A stretch of 5,884 bases of DNA from assembly GCA_027489475.1 (NCBI GenBank), contig JAIXZQ010000085.1:1-5884 (forward strand), given 5' to 3'. The notes beneath the pieces were generated by a model, which saw only the letters and a program-made list of their open reading frames with translations, searched no databases and was not told where the DNA came from. The stretch is from Methylophilus sp. Lineage in GTDB: Bacteria > Pseudomonadota > Gammaproteobacteria > Burkholderiales > Methylophilaceae. This document shows, one piece after another, positions 1 to 5,469 of the stretch (the stretch's first letter is position 1; the number at the start of each line of letters is the position of its first letter). The translations under genes were made by a program, and so were the position numbers.

Positions 1-2
1 CC

Positions 3-80
3 GCGCAAAAAGCGCAGCAACACCTAAAGGCCATCAACGAATTACATCGTTTTTTGGAATCTAGCTGCGACTGCGTATAA
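3..80 (+). CDS. C-terminal end of an unidentified protein (5' end outside window)
   Basis: The frame beginning at base 3 is open for 25 codons and stops at TAA 78-80. The other two plus frames stop at 25-27 and 61-63. The visible peptide is a hydrophilic, probably helical stretch (AQQHLKAINELHRFL) ending in a cysteine-containing tail, LESSCDCV. A long amphipathic helix followed by cysteines would fit the C-terminus of a metal-responsive MerR-type regulator. That is a guess from shape only, and I do not recognise the family. A 6-bp hairpin (71-76 with 81-86, loop ATAA) covers the stop codon. No terminator follows immediately; the first plus-strand terminator is about 170 bp downstream. Confidence 0.5.
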   Translation, partial: AQKAQQHLKAINELHRFLESSCDCV

Positions 81-81
81 A
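54..81 (+). promoter_or_regulatory. Candidate sigma-70 promoter inside the end of the first gene
   Basis: TTGGAA at 54-59 (4 of 6 matches to TTGACA) and TATAAA at 76-81 (5 of 6 to TATAAT) are separated by 16 bp. Transcription would start near 87-89. The only thing downstream on this strand before a strong terminator is the hairpin-rich non-coding segment, so this would be the promoter of a stand-alone small RNA. It overlaps the last codons of the upstream gene, so the match may be chance. Confidence 0.35.
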
Positions 82-86
82 CGCAG

Positions 87-275
87 ACAGTCTCCAGCAG
101 TGGCGGTGCCATTGTGAAGAGATGTACTTAGGGTTGAGTGACGCAGCACATCCCTGTGCTGAGTAATTACATCCTCAACGCAATATGCTTTTGTTGACTG
201 CATGGCCATCCCCTATGGCGACAGTAAAAAGAACTGCGTAAACAATAAAACAGTGCATAGGCACTGTTTTTTGTT
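87..275 (+). ncRNA. Candidate structured small RNA
   Basis: This is an inferred transcript from the promoter-like pair at 54-81 to the intrinsic terminator at 247-272. It has no good coding frame on the plus strand but many hairpins. They are 98-104 with 108-114 (7 bp, one G-U, 3-nt loop); 121-130 with 164-173 (10 positions, one mismatch), enclosing 144-149 with 156-161 (CAGCAC/GTGCTG, 6-nt loop); 175-179 with 193-197; and 205-209 with 215-219 (GCCAT/ATGGC). ACGCAG 81-86 can also pair with CTGCGT 234-239, which would close the whole set if transcription starts a little earlier. No adjacent gene lies downstream on this strand, which argues against a riboswitch. I compared it from memory with 6S RNA, tmRNA and common riboswitches and recognised none. 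The alternative is simply a long 3' UTR of the upstream gene. Confidence 0.35.
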
Positions 276-276
276 T
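247..276 (+). terminator. Rho-independent terminator, plus strand
   Basis: AAAACAGTGC (247-256) pairs perfectly with GCACTGTTTT (261-270) across the 4-nt loop ATAG, and the T tract TTTTTTGTTTT continues from 267 to 277. It ends transcription coming from the left, either from the partial gene or from the candidate small RNA. A-rich sequence on the other flank means it might also work weakly on the minus strand. Confidence 0.85.
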
Positions 277-386
277 TGAGCGCCACGCTTTCCCTCGTAG
301 CCACCCCCAATTTATCAGCCACCTAGCAGATTTTTAATAACGGCTTTCGAAGCCTCGATGTGAACGGCAATGCGCCGGACTGTATA
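277..386. other. Intergenic stretch with nothing recognisable
   Basis: This is the spacer between the plus-strand terminator at 247-276 and the gnd terminator at 387-420. It has no frame with coding character. The only structure is a small hairpin, GGCTT TCG AAGCC (342-354), without a T tract in the right place. It is a quiet zone between two convergent transcription units. Confidence 0.5.
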
Positions 387-420
387 GACAAAAAATGGCG
401 GGGAACATGCCCCGCCATTT
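387..420 (-). terminator. Rho-independent terminator of gnd
   Basis: On the minus strand an 11-bp perfect stem, AAATGGCGGGG (bases 420-410 read as complement) with CCCCGCCATTT (403-393), and a 6-nt loop is followed by a T tract made by the A run at 390-395. It begins 25 bp beyond the gnd stop codon. It is GC-rich and should be efficient. Confidence 0.9.
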
Positions 421-445
421 CATCTCACCGCTTGAATAAAAACGC

Positions 446-1966
446 TTATTCGATGGTCAGTTGAGGACGATGGGCTTCTGGCCAATCCAGATGGAAGAAC
501 TGACCACGCGGCTGATCGACACGCTCATAAGTATGCGCGCCAAAGTAGTCGCGTTGCGCTTGCAGCAAGTTGGCTGGCAATACGGCGCTGCGGTAGCCGT
601 CATAATAAGCCAGTGCCGCAGCAAAGCCTTGCGCAGGAATCCCATTCGAGACCGCCATTGCAATCACATGACGCCAACCCGCCTGACCTTCGTTCAGCGC
701 GGTGGTGAAGTATGGATCTAGCATCAGGTTTTTCAGGCGAGAGTTGCGGGCATACGCGTCCGTGATTTTTTGCAAGAAGCGGGCGCGGATAATACAACCG
801 CCACGCCAGATTTGCGCGATTTCACCGAAGTTCAGTTTCCAGTTGTAAGCCACTTGCGCTTTGTCCATCAGTTGGAAACCTTGTGCATAAGCACAGATTT
901 TGGAGCAATACAGCGCATTTTTAATCGCTTCAATGGTGGCGGCTTTGTCTTTGTCAGACACAGGCTTGGCGTCTGGGCCAATCAAAATCTTGCTGGCTTC
1001 TACACGCTCTTCTTTCACGCTAGATAAGGCGCGCGCATACACCGCAGCGGCAATCGCATTGGCAGGGGCGCCCAGTTCTAGCGCGTTCGCGGCCGTCCAT
1101 TGGCCTGTGCCTTTTTGACCAGCGGCGTCCATGATTTTGTCAACCAAGAAGCCAGGGCCCATAGGATCTTTTTGTTGCAGTATGTCAGCCGTGATTTCAA
1201 TCAGATAGCTAGACAATTCACCTTTGTTCCACTCTGAGAACACTTGACCGATTTCATCGGCCTGCATGCCCAGCAGGTTTTTCATCAACCAATAGGCTTC
1301 GCAGATTAACTGCATGTCGATGTATTCGATACCGTTGTGTACCATTTTGACGTAATGACCTGAGCCATCTGGGCCAATATATTCGGTACAAGAAAAACCA
1401 CCTTCAACCGGCTTGCCAGGCTGTGCGCCTTCAAGCGGCGCGCCGGTGTCAGGATCCACCTTAGCGGCAATATCGCGCCAGATAGGCTCTAATGAGGCCC
1501 ACGCTTTACGGTTGCCAGAAGGCATCAATGACGGGCCAAAACGCGCACCGATTTCACCGCCAGAAACGCCTGAGCCGATAAAGTCTATGCCTTTGGCAGC
1601 CAGTTCTTTTTCGCGGCGGATGGTGTCTGTCCACAAGGCATTGCCGCCATCAATAATGATGTCGCCTTGTTCCAAAAATGGCAGCAAAGCGTTGATGGTG
1701 ACATCGGTGGCGCTGCCAGCCTTGACCAGCAACACGATTTTACGAGGGCGTTTAATGCTGAGCACAAAAGAAGCTAGATCGGCATGTCCTACCACACGCT
1801 CGTGTGAAGGTTCTTTGTTTTTGCATTCTTCGATGAAGTTCAGCATCTTTTTAGGATCACGGTTGTACACCGCAATGGTGTAGCCATGGTCAGCAATGTT
1901 CAGTGCCAGATTCTGGCCCATCACCGCCAAGCCTACCAACCCAATATCCGCATTTTTTGTCGTCAT
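446..1966 (-). CDS. gnd: 6-phosphogluconate dehydrogenase, decarboxylating
   Basis: This cytosolic enzyme oxidises 6-phosphogluconate to ribulose 5-phosphate and CO2 while reducing NAD(P)+. It belongs to the oxidative pentose-phosphate pathway and, in RuMP methylotrophs, to the dissimilatory formaldehyde cycle. The N-terminal Rossmann domain starts with [20 protein letters not shown] (9-28). N35-R36 after the second strand is the usual NADP-phosphate-binding pair. The substrate loop [18 protein letters not shown] spans 132-149. K207 and E214 in KMVHNGIE match the catalytic base and acid. The family signature [13 protein letters not shown] lies at 278-290, and R472/H478 in RDYFGAHTY match the residues donated across the dimer. 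At 506 aa it is longer than the roughly 470 aa of E. coli Gnd, mainly because of a Gly/Pro-rich insert around 168-192. The ATG has a GAGA-type Shine-Dalgarno (AAAGAGAAC) close upstream. It is probably monocistronic, because terminators flank it on both sides. Confidence 0.97.
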   Translation of the reverse strand: MTTKNADIGLVGLAVMGQNLALNIADHGYTIAVYNRDPKKMLNFIEECKNKEPSHERVVGHADLASFVLSIKRPRKIVLLVKAGSATDVTINALLPFLEQGDIIIDGGNALWTDTIRREKELAAKGIDFIGSGVSGGEIGARFGPSLMPSGNRKAWASLEPIWRDIAAKVDPDTGAPLEGAQPGKPVEGGFSCTEYIGPDGSGHYVKMVHNGIEYIDMQLICEAYWLMKNLLGMQADEIGQVFSEWNKGELSSYLIEITADILQQKDPMGPGFLVDKIMDAAGQKGTGQWTAANALELGAPANAIAAAVYARALSSVKEERVEASKILIGPDAKPVSDKDKAATIEAIKNALYCSKICAYAQGFQLMDKAQVAYNWKLNFGEIAQIWRGGCIIRARFLQKITDAYARNSRLKNLMLDPYFTTALNEGQAGWRHVIAMAVSNGIPAQGFAAALAYYDGYRSAVLPANLLQAQRDYFGAHTYERVDQPRGQFFHLDWPEAHRPQLTIE

Positions 1967-1989
1967 GATGTTCTCTTTTAAACGGTTGA

Positions 1990-2025
1990 TTTAATAAAAA
2001 AAGCACGGGCTTTTGACCCGTGCTT
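1990..2025 (-). terminator. Rho-independent terminator between the hydrolase gene and gnd
   Basis: AAGCACGGG (2001-2009) pairs with CCCGTGCTT (2017-2025), giving 9 perfect bp with a 7-nt loop. On the minus strand it is followed by seven T residues (the A run 1996-2002). It terminates the leftward transcript of the hydrolase gene, whose stop lies about 78 bp upstream. The tract ends only about 25-30 nt before the gnd start codon, so it either lies inside the gnd leader or immediately abuts a very short gnd promoter. Confidence 0.9.
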
Positions 2026-2058
2026 GGACTGCTATCTACATTGGACGTTCAGCATCTG

Positions 2059-2080
2059 GTTGAAGTGAAAACGGTTCAAC
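2059..2080. promoter_or_regulatory. Inverted repeat upstream of gnd (possible operator)
   Basis: GTTGAA (2059-2064) and TTCAAC (2075-2080) form a perfect 6+6 inverted repeat with a 10-bp spacer, about 95-115 bp upstream of the gnd start and just after the hydrolase gene. Its position would suit a regulator of gnd. I recognise no known operator, and a 6-bp repeat can arise by chance. I could not identify a convincing gnd promoter nearby; the best -10-like string (TGTAGA, minus strand) matches only half of the consensus. Confidence 0.25.
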
Positions 2081-2098
2081 ATAAACACACTTGCGGCG

Positions 2099-2114
2099 GC
2101 TCTTATTTAAGAGC
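2099..2114. repeat. Short palindrome over the hydrolase stop codon
   Basis: GCTCTTA (2099-2105) and TAAGAGC (2108-2114) form a 7+7 palindrome with a 2-bp centre, and the hydrolase stop codon lies inside it. As RNA it could make a 6-bp hairpin with a 4-nt loop. No T tract follows, so it is not a terminator by itself; the real one is at 1990-2025. Confidence 0.45.
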
Positions 2115-2843
2115 ATTGCCAAATAATTGCAGCGTCAACTGGTAGCCAGTGCTGGCCAATTGGGCATCGTAACGGTCGCCCTCATCACGCATAAATGCAT
2201 GCTGCCCGTTGAACTCGTGCCAGGTGTAGTGCAGGCCCGGCACCTGCGCAAAGCGTTGGTACAACTCAGCGCGTTTGTCTCCAGGAATATGCGGGTCCTG
2301 TTTGCCCCAAATCATCAGCAATTCGCCTTTAATTTCATGGATACGGTCCATGCTGTGCTGGCCTGGCTGATTCGGAATGATGGTGGTGTGCAAATCGGTG
2401 GCATAAAAACAAGCCGTAGCTAACACCTCAGGCTGCAAGGCCGCTCTGAACGCTAAATGACCGCCGATACAAAAGCCTGCTGCCCCCAATTTACCGCTAT
2501 ACCAAGGTTGTGCATTCAAGTAGTCAATCATGGCGCGATTGTCAGTGTCATAGAACTGCACATCTTTGGCCATTTTGTCGGCATTGCCTTTGTCACGCCC
2601 TGCATCGTCGTAACCCAGTACTGTGCCAATCGGGTTGAGCTCGTGAAACACTTCTGGTACCAGCACGGCATAGCCATGCCCGGCTAAAAAGCGGGCGGCA
2701 CGCTCAATCGGGCCGGTTTGCTGAAAAATCTCTGAATAAAACAAAACCGCCGGCACCTTGGCGTCCCCTTTTGGACGGTGTACATAAGTGCGCATCACGC
2801 CAGTTGGCGTGTTTAAATCCACGATTTCGCTGGTAATCAGCAT
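2103..2843 (-). CDS. Dienelactone hydrolase family protein
   Basis: This is an alpha/beta hydrolase of the carboxymethylenebutenolidase (DLH) family, 246 aa with no signal peptide, so cytosolic. Counting from the ATG at 2843, the family's cysteine triad is visible: C125 in GFCIGGH (nucleophile elbow), D183 in WGKQDPH and H215 in NGQHAF. E38 in YSEIF fits the glutamate that switches the cysteine on in DLH. The enzyme probably opens a lactone or cleaves an ester. The classical substrate is dienelactone from chlorocatechol breakdown, but no catechol-pathway genes are nearby, so the substrate is unknown. A TTG codon seven codons upstream (2864) also opens this frame. I prefer the ATG because AAGGA sits 7 nt before it and because the family usually starts close to the first strand. 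A terminator follows, and it is divergent from the protease gene. Confidence 0.92.
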   Translation of the reverse strand: MLITSEIVDLNTPTGVMRTYVHRPKGDAKVPAVLFYSEIFQQTGPIERAARFLAGHGYAVLVPEVFHELNPIGTVLGYDDAGRDKGNADKMAKDVQFYDTDNRAMIDYLNAQPWYSGKLGAAGFCIGGHLAFRAALQPEVLATACFYATDLHTTIIPNQPGQHSMDRIHEIKGELLMIWGKQDPHIPGDKRAELYQRFAQVPGLHYTWHEFNGQHAFMRDEGDRYDAQLASTGYQLTLQLFGNALK

Positions 2844-2875
2844 GAGAGATTCCTTAACAATCAAAAATATTGGCT

Positions 2876-2881
2876 ATTCTA
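2876..2881 (-). promoter_or_regulatory. Candidate -10 box of the hydrolase gene
   Basis: TAGAAT on the minus strand (5 of 6 to TATAAT) lies 32 bp upstream of the ATG at 2843, which would give a leader of about 25 nt carrying the AAGGA ribosome site. The -35 region is poor (TGAAAA at 17 bp). The box sits in the 11-mer GCTAGAATAGC, which also occurs upstream of hemL. Confidence 0.4.
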
Positions 2882-2903
2882 GCGCTGTTTACACTTAATT
2901 TTC

Positions 2904-2947
2904 ACTGCAAATCTGACCATGCATAGAATTTTTTGCAGTTTTGCAGT
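2904..2947. repeat. Three TTTGCAGT octamers in the divergent promoter region
   Basis: ACTGCAAA (2904-2911) is the inverted form of TTTGCAGT, which then occurs twice in direct tandem at 2932-2939 and 2940-2947. A partial copy, CTGCAA, follows at 2965-2970. All lie between the start of the leftward hydrolase gene and the rightward protease gene. Repeated 8-bp sites in a divergent region could be binding sites for a regulator of one or both genes. No protein is known to me for this motif. Confidence 0.4.
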
Positions 2948-2970
2948 CAAAAGCCAAGTTATGCCTGCAA

Positions 2971-3005
2971 GACGGTGTGCTAACGCCGTCGCAACGCTTT
3001 ATATT
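2971..3005 (+). promoter_or_regulatory. Candidate protease promoter with an inverted repeat
   Basis: TATATT (3000-3005) can serve as a -10 box, giving a transcription start near 3012 and a leader of about 17 nt to the ATG at 3029. The matching -35 position has no good hexamer. Instead the inverted repeat GACGG (2971-2975) / CCGTC (2986-2990), extendable by GT/AC inside, occupies that place. This would fit a promoter that depends on, or is blocked by, a regulator, but the evidence is thin. Confidence 0.3.
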
Positions 3006-3028
3006 GACTCTGAGTGAGAAAGAACCTT

Positions 3029-4066
3029 ATGCCTGCCGCTTCACGCTTATCCTTGATATGTCGACTGATTACCGTTTGCGGATTGACCGCTGTCATGACG
3101 GCTGCACACGCCGCGCTTGATTTAGATCTTGTGTACCATTTAAAAGCTTCAGTGGTGAAAATCCACACTGTTACGCCGTCAGGCGGACACGGGGTGGGGA
3201 GCGGTGTGGTGGTGGCTAAAGACACAGTGGCAACCAATTGCCATGTCTTAGCCAATAGTCAGGGCGTGAATATTACTAAGTTTGGCGATAGCTTTAGCCC
3301 AGTCGGCATGATTGCCGATTGGCGTCACGACATTTGCTTACTCAAGTTTCAATACCTTGAGTTACCCGCCGTTAAACTCGCCTCAACCGCGGCCTTGCAT
3401 TATGGTGATGACGTATTCTCGATAGGCTTTCCAGGTGGCCCACCCAAACCGCAAACCATTCCCGGCAAAGTGCGCGCATTGTACAGCTATGACAATAGTT
3501 TAGTGGTGCGCTCTGATGCTGCCTTTATTATGGGCTCAAGCGGCAGCCCCACCTTTAATGCGGCGGGCGAATTAGTGTCTTTAAGCACCTTTAAAAGCCC
3601 AGGCAAAGGCGCCTATTTTTACAGCGTGCCGGTAGAGTGGATACAAGCCTTGCTTGATAAACCGCTGACGACGGTGTCTACGCCCGATGCTGTGCCGTTT
3701 TGGGATTTGCCTCTAGAGCAACGACCTTGGTGGATGCAAGTGGTGTTGCCCTATCAAAATGCCGATTGGTCAACCTTAGAAACCATTGCCAAACAATGGG
3801 TGAGTGCCTCGCCCAACGACGCCGAGGCGCAGTTTTATCTGGCCAGTGCACTCCATGGACAAGGGCGGCTAGAGGACGCGCGCGCGCATTATCAAGCCGC
3901 GGTGAGCGCACAACCGCGTCACCAAGACGCGTGGTTGGGCTTGGCCATGCTGGCGCAACAATTGCAACAACCGCCGCTGCTGGCCGATGCCGAACAGCAC
4001 TTAAAATCATTGGATCCAGACGGCTGGCCGGAGCTGGCACAGCGACTGAAACCGGCGCAGCAGTAG
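3029..4066 (+). CDS. Exported trypsin-like serine protease with C-terminal TPR region
   Basis: A predicted signal peptide (about residues 1-28, cut after AHA) sends it to the periplasm. The following chymotrypsin-fold domain has the catalytic triad in order: H72 in TNCHV, D101 in WRHDICLL and S171 in GSSGSP, with the GVGSGVVVAKD strand before the histidine. This is the architecture of DegP/HtrA-like and other S1 peptidases, but no PDZ domain follows. After a Trp/Pro-rich linker (about 222-236), residues about 261-330 form one clear TPR (AQFYLASALHGQGRLEDA) and a second degenerate one. It probably cleaves or holds envelope proteins, with the TPR part giving partner binding; the substrate is unknown. 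A GTG at 3014 would add five residues (MRKNL). I prefer ATG 3029 because GAGAAAG precedes it at about 7 nt. hemL starts 58 bp downstream. Confidence 0.88.
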   Translation: MPAASRLSLICRLITVCGLTAVMTAAHAALDLDLVYHLKASVVKIHTVTPSGGHGVGSGVVVAKDTVATNCHVLANSQGVNITKFGDSFSPVGMIADWRHDICLLKFQYLELPAVKLASTAALHYGDDVFSIGFPGGPPKPQTIPGKVRALYSYDNSLVVRSDAAFIMGSSGSPTFNAAGELVSLSTFKSPGKGAYFYSVPVEWIQALLDKPLTTVSTPDAVPFWDLPLEQRPWWMQVVLPYQNADWSTLETIAKQWVSASPNDAEAQFYLASALHGQGRLEDARAHYQAAVSAQPRHQDAWLGLAMLAQQLQQPPLLADAEQHLKSLDPDGWPELAQRLKPAQQ

Positions 4067-4084
4067 GGCATGTGGTTAGGCTCT

Positions 4085-4102
4085 GCTAGAATAGCTTTTT
4101 TT
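4085..4102 (+). promoter_or_regulatory. Candidate hemL -10 box, or weak terminator of the protease gene
   Basis: GCTAGAATAGC (4085-4095) contains TAGAAT (4087-4092), a good -10 box about 32 bp before the hemL start. No good -35 is seen at the right distance (TAGGGC at 4064-4069). The same string can fold as GCTA-GAA-TAGC followed by seven T residues (4096-4102). A 4-bp stem is too weak for a dependable terminator. I favour the promoter reading. Confidence 0.4.
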
Positions 4103-4124
4103 GTTAGCCGCGTGATTTTGTGCC

Positions 4125-5417
4125 ATGACCTCTCGTAACCAGCAACTGTTTGAACAATCCCAGCAACTGATCCCCGGCGGGGTCAATTCGCCTGTCCGCG
4201 CCTTTCGCAGCGTGGGTGGCACGCCAGTATTTTTTAAAAAAGGCTTGGGTTCACGGCTGTGGGATGCCGACGGTAAAGAATACCTCGACTACATCAACTC
4301 TTGGGGTCCGATGATTCTGGGCCATGCGCATCCTGAAGTCATTGCGGCTGTGCAAGAAGCCGCCAGTCATAGTCTGAGTTTTGGCGCGCCCACCGGGCTT
4401 GAGCTGGAAATGGCGGCCTTGATTAACCGTTTAGTGCCCAGCATGGAACAAGTGCGCTTGGTAAGTAGCGGCACCGAGGCGACCATGAGTGCCATTCGCG
4501 TGGCGCGCGGCTTTACCAAACGCAACAAAATCATCAAGTTTGAAGGCTGTTATCACGGCCATGCCGACGCCTTATTGGTCAAGGCGGGTTCTGGTCTACT
4601 CACCTTTGGTGAACCCAGCTCTGCTGGAGTGCCGCCAGAGGTGGCAGCCCATACGCTGACCTTAGATTACAACAATACGCAGATGCTTAAAGACACATTT
4701 GCCCAGCTTGGCGATGAGATTGCTTGCGTGATTTTGGAACCCGTGGTCGGCAATATGAACCTGATTGTGCCGCACGCAGAGTTTTTGCAGACCTTGCGCG
4801 CACTGTGCACGCAACATGGTAGCGTGCTGATTTTCGACGAAGTAATGACAGGCTTTAGGGTTGCGCTTGGCGGAGCACAAGCGCTGTTTGGCATCACGCC
4901 AGACATGACCACCTTGGGCAAAGTGATTGGCGGTGGCTTGCCTGTAGGCGCATTTGGCGGGCGTAAAGAGATTATGTCTGTGTTAGCGCCATTGGGGCCG
5001 GTCTATCAAGCCGGCACCTTGTCTGGCAACCCTGTAGCGGTCACTGCCGGCCTCACCACCTTAAATCTGGTGCAAGCCCCCGGCTTTTACGAGGCACTCA
5101 CCGCACGCACCGGCGAACTGATGCAAGGCTTACGCGATGCCGCCGCCTCTGAAGGCATCGCCTTTAGCGCCCAGCATGTGGGCGGCATGTTTGGCCTGTA
5201 TTTCAGCGCAGAAACACCCACCTGTTTTGCCGACATGATGGCGACAGATAAACAAGCGTTTAACCACTTTTTCCATCAAATGTTGGATCAGGGGGTCTAT
5301 CTGGGCCCATCGGCTTTTGAAGCGGGCTTTGTGTCCGCCGCACATAGCGCTGAAGATGTTGCATACACCGTGGCCGCGGCCAAACAGGCATTCCACGCCT
5401 TGGCACGACTCCACTGA
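4125..5417 (+). CDS. hemL: Glutamate-1-semialdehyde 2,1-aminomutase
   Basis: This PLP enzyme converts glutamate-1-semialdehyde to 5-aminolevulinate, the last step of the C5 route to tetrapyrroles, in the cytosol. The protein has 430 aa, close to the E. coli enzyme. It begins with the typical [20 protein letters not shown] (8-27). [12 protein letters not shown] (114-125) forms the cofactor phosphate loop, CYHGHAD (142-148) is typical of the family, and D238-E239 in [11 protein letters not shown] contacts the pyridine nitrogen. K266 in [18 protein letters not shown] is the Schiff-base lysine. No key residue is missing. The ATG fits the family start, yet no clear Shine-Dalgarno is visible (only GTGA 9 nt upstream), so initiation may be weak. 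A peroxiredoxin gene follows after 52 bp with no terminator between, so the two are probably co-transcribed. Confidence 0.97.
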   Translation: MTSRNQQLFEQSQQLIPGGVNSPVRAFRSVGGTPVFFKKGLGSRLWDADGKEYLDYINSWGPMILGHAHPEVIAAVQEAASHSLSFGAPTGLELEMAALINRLVPSMEQVRLVSSGTEATMSAIRVARGFTKRNKIIKFEGCYHGHADALLVKAGSGLLTFGEPSSAGVPPEVAAHTLTLDYNNTQMLKDTFAQLGDEIACVILEPVVGNMNLIVPHAEFLQTLRALCTQHGSVLIFDEVMTGFRVALGGAQALFGITPDMTTLGKVIGGGLPVGAFGGRKEIMSVLAPLGPVYQAGTLSGNPVAVTAGLTTLNLVQAPGFYEALTARTGELMQGLRDAAASEGIAFSAQHVGGMFGLYFSAETPTCFADMMATDKQAFNHFFHQMLDQGVYLGPSAFEAGFVSAAHSAEDVAYTVAAAKQAFHALARLH

Positions 5418-5469
5418 TGACATGAAACACCTGCAACCGAGCTAAACGGCCAAGCGCGGCGCTGCCATC

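Noticed and set aside
87..275. Identity with 6S RNA (similar size, hairpin-rich)
   Set aside because: I could not draw the long, nearly unbranched rod with a single large central bubble that defines 6S; the structure seen is several separate hairpins. A covariance search could overturn this.
202..279. Plus-strand frame of 25 codons starting ATG 202
   Set aside because: It has no ribosome site and runs straight through the terminator hairpin, so it is unlikely to be translated.
342..354. Hairpin GGCTT TCG AAGCC, reminiscent of a tRNA T-arm
   Set aside because: The loop is 3 nt rather than 7, and no acceptor, D or anticodon arms can be built around it; it also lacks a T tract, so it is not a terminator.
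1413..1883. 156-codon plus-strand frame
   Set aside because: It lies wholly antisense to the well-supported gnd gene, has no ribosome site and its peptide resembles nothing; it is a frame shadow of gnd.
446..2864. gnd and the hydrolase gene as one operon
   Set aside because: They run the same way, but a strong intrinsic terminator with U7 at 1990-2025 separates them.
3678..4089. Two long alternative frames (120 codons minus, 129 codons plus) over the 3' part of the protease gene
   Set aside because: Both overlap the TPR-encoding part, whose reading frame shows clear TPR residues; the alternatives are rich in Arg/Ala as expected for shadows of GC-rich codons.
5453..5463. Palindrome AGCGC-G-GCGCT before the peroxiredoxin gene
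   Set aside because: A 1-nt centre cannot form a stable RNA hairpin, there is no T tract, and GC-rich palindromes of this size are common.
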